From Hysterangium stoloniferum (lineage: Eukaryota > Basidiomycota > Agaricomycetes > Hysterangiales > Hysterangiaceae), in contig WHVD01000062.1 of NCBI GenBank assembly GCA_015178975.1, positions 434,001-498,000 on the forward strand: a stretch of 64,000 nt of DNA. The letters are read 5' to 3'. The position numbers and the translations under genes were made by a program. Positions within the stretch are counted from its first letter, which is position 1. Each line of letters begins with the position of its first letter. Under the pieces are notes generated by a model, which ran no database searches, was not told where the DNA came from, and saw only the letters and a list, made by a program, of their open reading frames with translations. Shown here in pieces: positions 62,432-64,000 of the stretch.

Positions 62432-63012
62432 TGATGCCAGTTGTGTTGGATTAGCAAGCACGATATAGTCTTGCTCCCACTATATTCGGAGCCTAACCTA
62501 AAGTACTGAGCTAGGCAGGTACACACGATATAATATATATGCCTTTCTATTTAGTTACTTCCTGTTTTACCTCCGAAATATGCAATGTACAATCATAGAT
62601 AGAATGTCGATACCTTAAAAACTTAGTATCTATAGCTAGTGCACCTCAGCTGTTTAGCCCCACTACTGCGTGCAAACACTGAGGTGAGATTACTTTTACA
62701 CGTTTACTTAGATACAATACTTATCATGCATCCTAGATTACTTTCTGTTATCTAGGTAAATATAAGCTGTTTAGCCCTGCTACTGCGTGCAAACACTGAG
62801 ATTACTTTCTGTTATCTAGCTGTCTAGCATCTATATTATTTCAACAAGTTGAACCTGAGTGTGTGAAGGTCAGTAATGAAGCACTCTAGTTGATGGTTCT
62901 AAAGATCGTATTGTTGGAGAAAATTTCATGGTTACTACATTACATAAGCAGTGCAACTGCACATTGTGACAAGAATGATCCATAAACATATGAAGTCCAT
63001 CATATTTCATCA
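62432..63012 (-). repeat. 5' LTR of the Copia element, with internal duplicated motif
   Basis: 581 bp with TGATG/CATCA inverted ends. Within it AGCTGTTTAGCCC + ACTACTGCGTGCAAACACTGAG occurs at about 62649-62684 and again, nearly identical, at about 62766-62801. Each copy is followed by GATTACTTT, and TTCTGTTATCTAG also repeats. The duplication may be a promoter or RNA-structure element. Confidence 0.75.
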
Positions 63013-64000
63013 TGGCTTCAACATGTGTTGTGCCCTCACATGAACTGATAGGGTGCTCCAGTATTTCAAACAGAGCAGATAATACAATAAAAGGTAAAGA
63101 CAACACTTGCTCAATCAACCAGAAGGCCAAAAATACTAAGAGTTGTAGAGTGAAGAGTGTTAAGAGGAATATAAGAGAACTTAAACATCCATCTGGACCC
63201 AAAAATGGATTTTATTAAAAAATAGTATGAGTTGGCTTATTGTAAATGCACAAACTACAAGGGTTTAATAAGTTTGTAATGAAGTACTTGTATCAATCAA
63301 GGGGTCAGTCAGTGAATCACCTTCTGGCATGATGGATGTTAGGAATCTCATTTGTGTACCTCTGCAACTTGTTTTCACTCTGGTAATCCTCTGGCATTCC
63401 AATATTGGTATCCCCAATTGTGGTGTCACTGCTGGCAGCATCCTGCCACTTCACTTACTACACCTTACCCTTTTGGTTCTTCCATTCCACTTTCATCCTG
63501 ATGCTTTTCCATGACCCCCATTCTATGTGTATGCATTATTTGCCCCCTCAAACTATTTACTATTCTTCTGTTATCTTGCATTCAGTTTCCCTTTTAATCC
63601 CTTGTTCTTGTTAGGAACCTCATTCTTGGGCCCTGTTAGGATCCTATCATTTCAGACCCTGCACATTGCATTTCACCAAGAAACTCTTGTTGTATCATTA
63701 TTGGAGCCCCTGCCCATGTCATTACCCCTTACAGCACTCCTGATACTTGTTTATAATGAACTAGTATCCCATTCCATCTCTGCTCCATTCACTCCTCCAT
63801 TCCCATCTCCACGTATACTTCTTATTGCCACCTAATATTGTTGTTTAGTACCATACATTAGTTTCTATCACTCCCTACCTCATCATCACTTCCCTGTGAT
63901 CCATCCTACACTTTGCTTCTCTGATTGGCCTTCTAATCACCCATCTTGATGTAGTATAAAGCTCTTTCCATGTATGTATACTACAGTTCTTCAGTTCAAA

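Larger units (their letters stand above)
56823..63012 (-). mobile_element. Ty1/Copia element, nested and decayed
   Basis: A minus-strand Copia element has a 581-bp 5' LTR (62432-63012, TGATG...CATCA ends) and a PBS directly inside it (62413-62431). A gag-protease-integrase-RT-RNase H order follows down to 57001, then a purine tract (56978-56988) and a 3' LTR of which only 155 bp (56823-56977) remain. It is split by a MITE (58210-58781) and a gypsy solo LTR (60828-61489). Removing both restores continuous coding across the breaks, although additional stops and shifts remain. Confidence 0.85.

Overview
This window comes from an intron-rich filamentous fungus, most likely an Agaricomycete (Basidiomycota). 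The host genes are dense and have many ~45-60 bp GT-AG introns. They include two CFEM/GPI cell-surface proteins, an arginine-specific carbamoyl-phosphate synthase and a cytochrome P450 reductase. They lie between large, AT-rich or decayed islands of nested retrotransposons and DNA transposons. All intron-exon models were assembled by eye from splice sites, reading phase and recalled family patterns; no search was run.

Layout. (1) 1-6217: a decayed Ty3/gypsy chromovirus on the minus strand (G1), broken by a solo LTR (TSD CATGC) and by a 569-bp TRIM-like mini-retrotransposon whose two LTRs each carry a tRNA-like sequence; then an inverted LTR palindrome and another solo LTR (TSD GCTGG). (2) 6662-8988: NADPH-cytochrome P450 reductase (-). 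(3) 9648-21867: an LTR remnant and an ~11.9-kb gypsy chromovirus (G2, -) with both LTRs, a broken pol and an extra 681-codon ORF before the 3' LTR. (4) 21868-23344: a multi-exon unknown gene (-), cut off by the G2 LTR and carrying an in-frame stop. (5) 25.7-28.8 kb: a Tc1/mariner element (-) interrupted by a 1.6-kb Copia-type mini-element with TSD GCTCA. (6) 29266-35409 (-): cohesin SMC3 (20 exons, two MluI-box motifs upstream) and a protein with a glycine-rich 8-residue repeat. (7) 36.9-38.6 kb (-): a LINE-tail remnant and a LYR-motif protein. (8) 39075-41232 (+): two tandem CFEM genes. (9) 42463-46183 (+): a 19-exon fusion of aspartyl-tRNA synthetase with a DUF2156 aminoacyl-tRNA transferase domain, the architecture of ErdS (ergosteryl-3beta-O-L-aspartate synthase). 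(10) 46.8-55.5 kb: a PTAR1-like prenyltransferase-alpha-repeat protein (-), a microbial-type PARG-like macrodomain protein (+), a DUF1917/BLES03-like protein (-) and CPA2 (+). (11) 55.8-63.0 kb: a + strand Copia fragment and a minus-strand Copia element split by a TAA-flanked PIF/Harbinger-like MITE and a gypsy solo LTR (TSD GGAAG).

The most interesting biology is the tRNA-dependent lipid-aminoacylation gene (ErdS) among housekeeping genes, and a retroelement ecology in which the TRIM and the Copia share a primer-binding site that also contains the Copia gag start codon. I see no rRNA, no convincing functional tRNA gene and no CRISPR array. Stretches where I see no gene: 6218-6661, 8989-9647, 23345-25738 (degenerate repeats only), 28804-29265, 33984-34546, 35410-36900, 38570-39074, 39755-40503, 41233-42462, 46184-46846, 55520-55799, 56470-56822 and 63013-64000.
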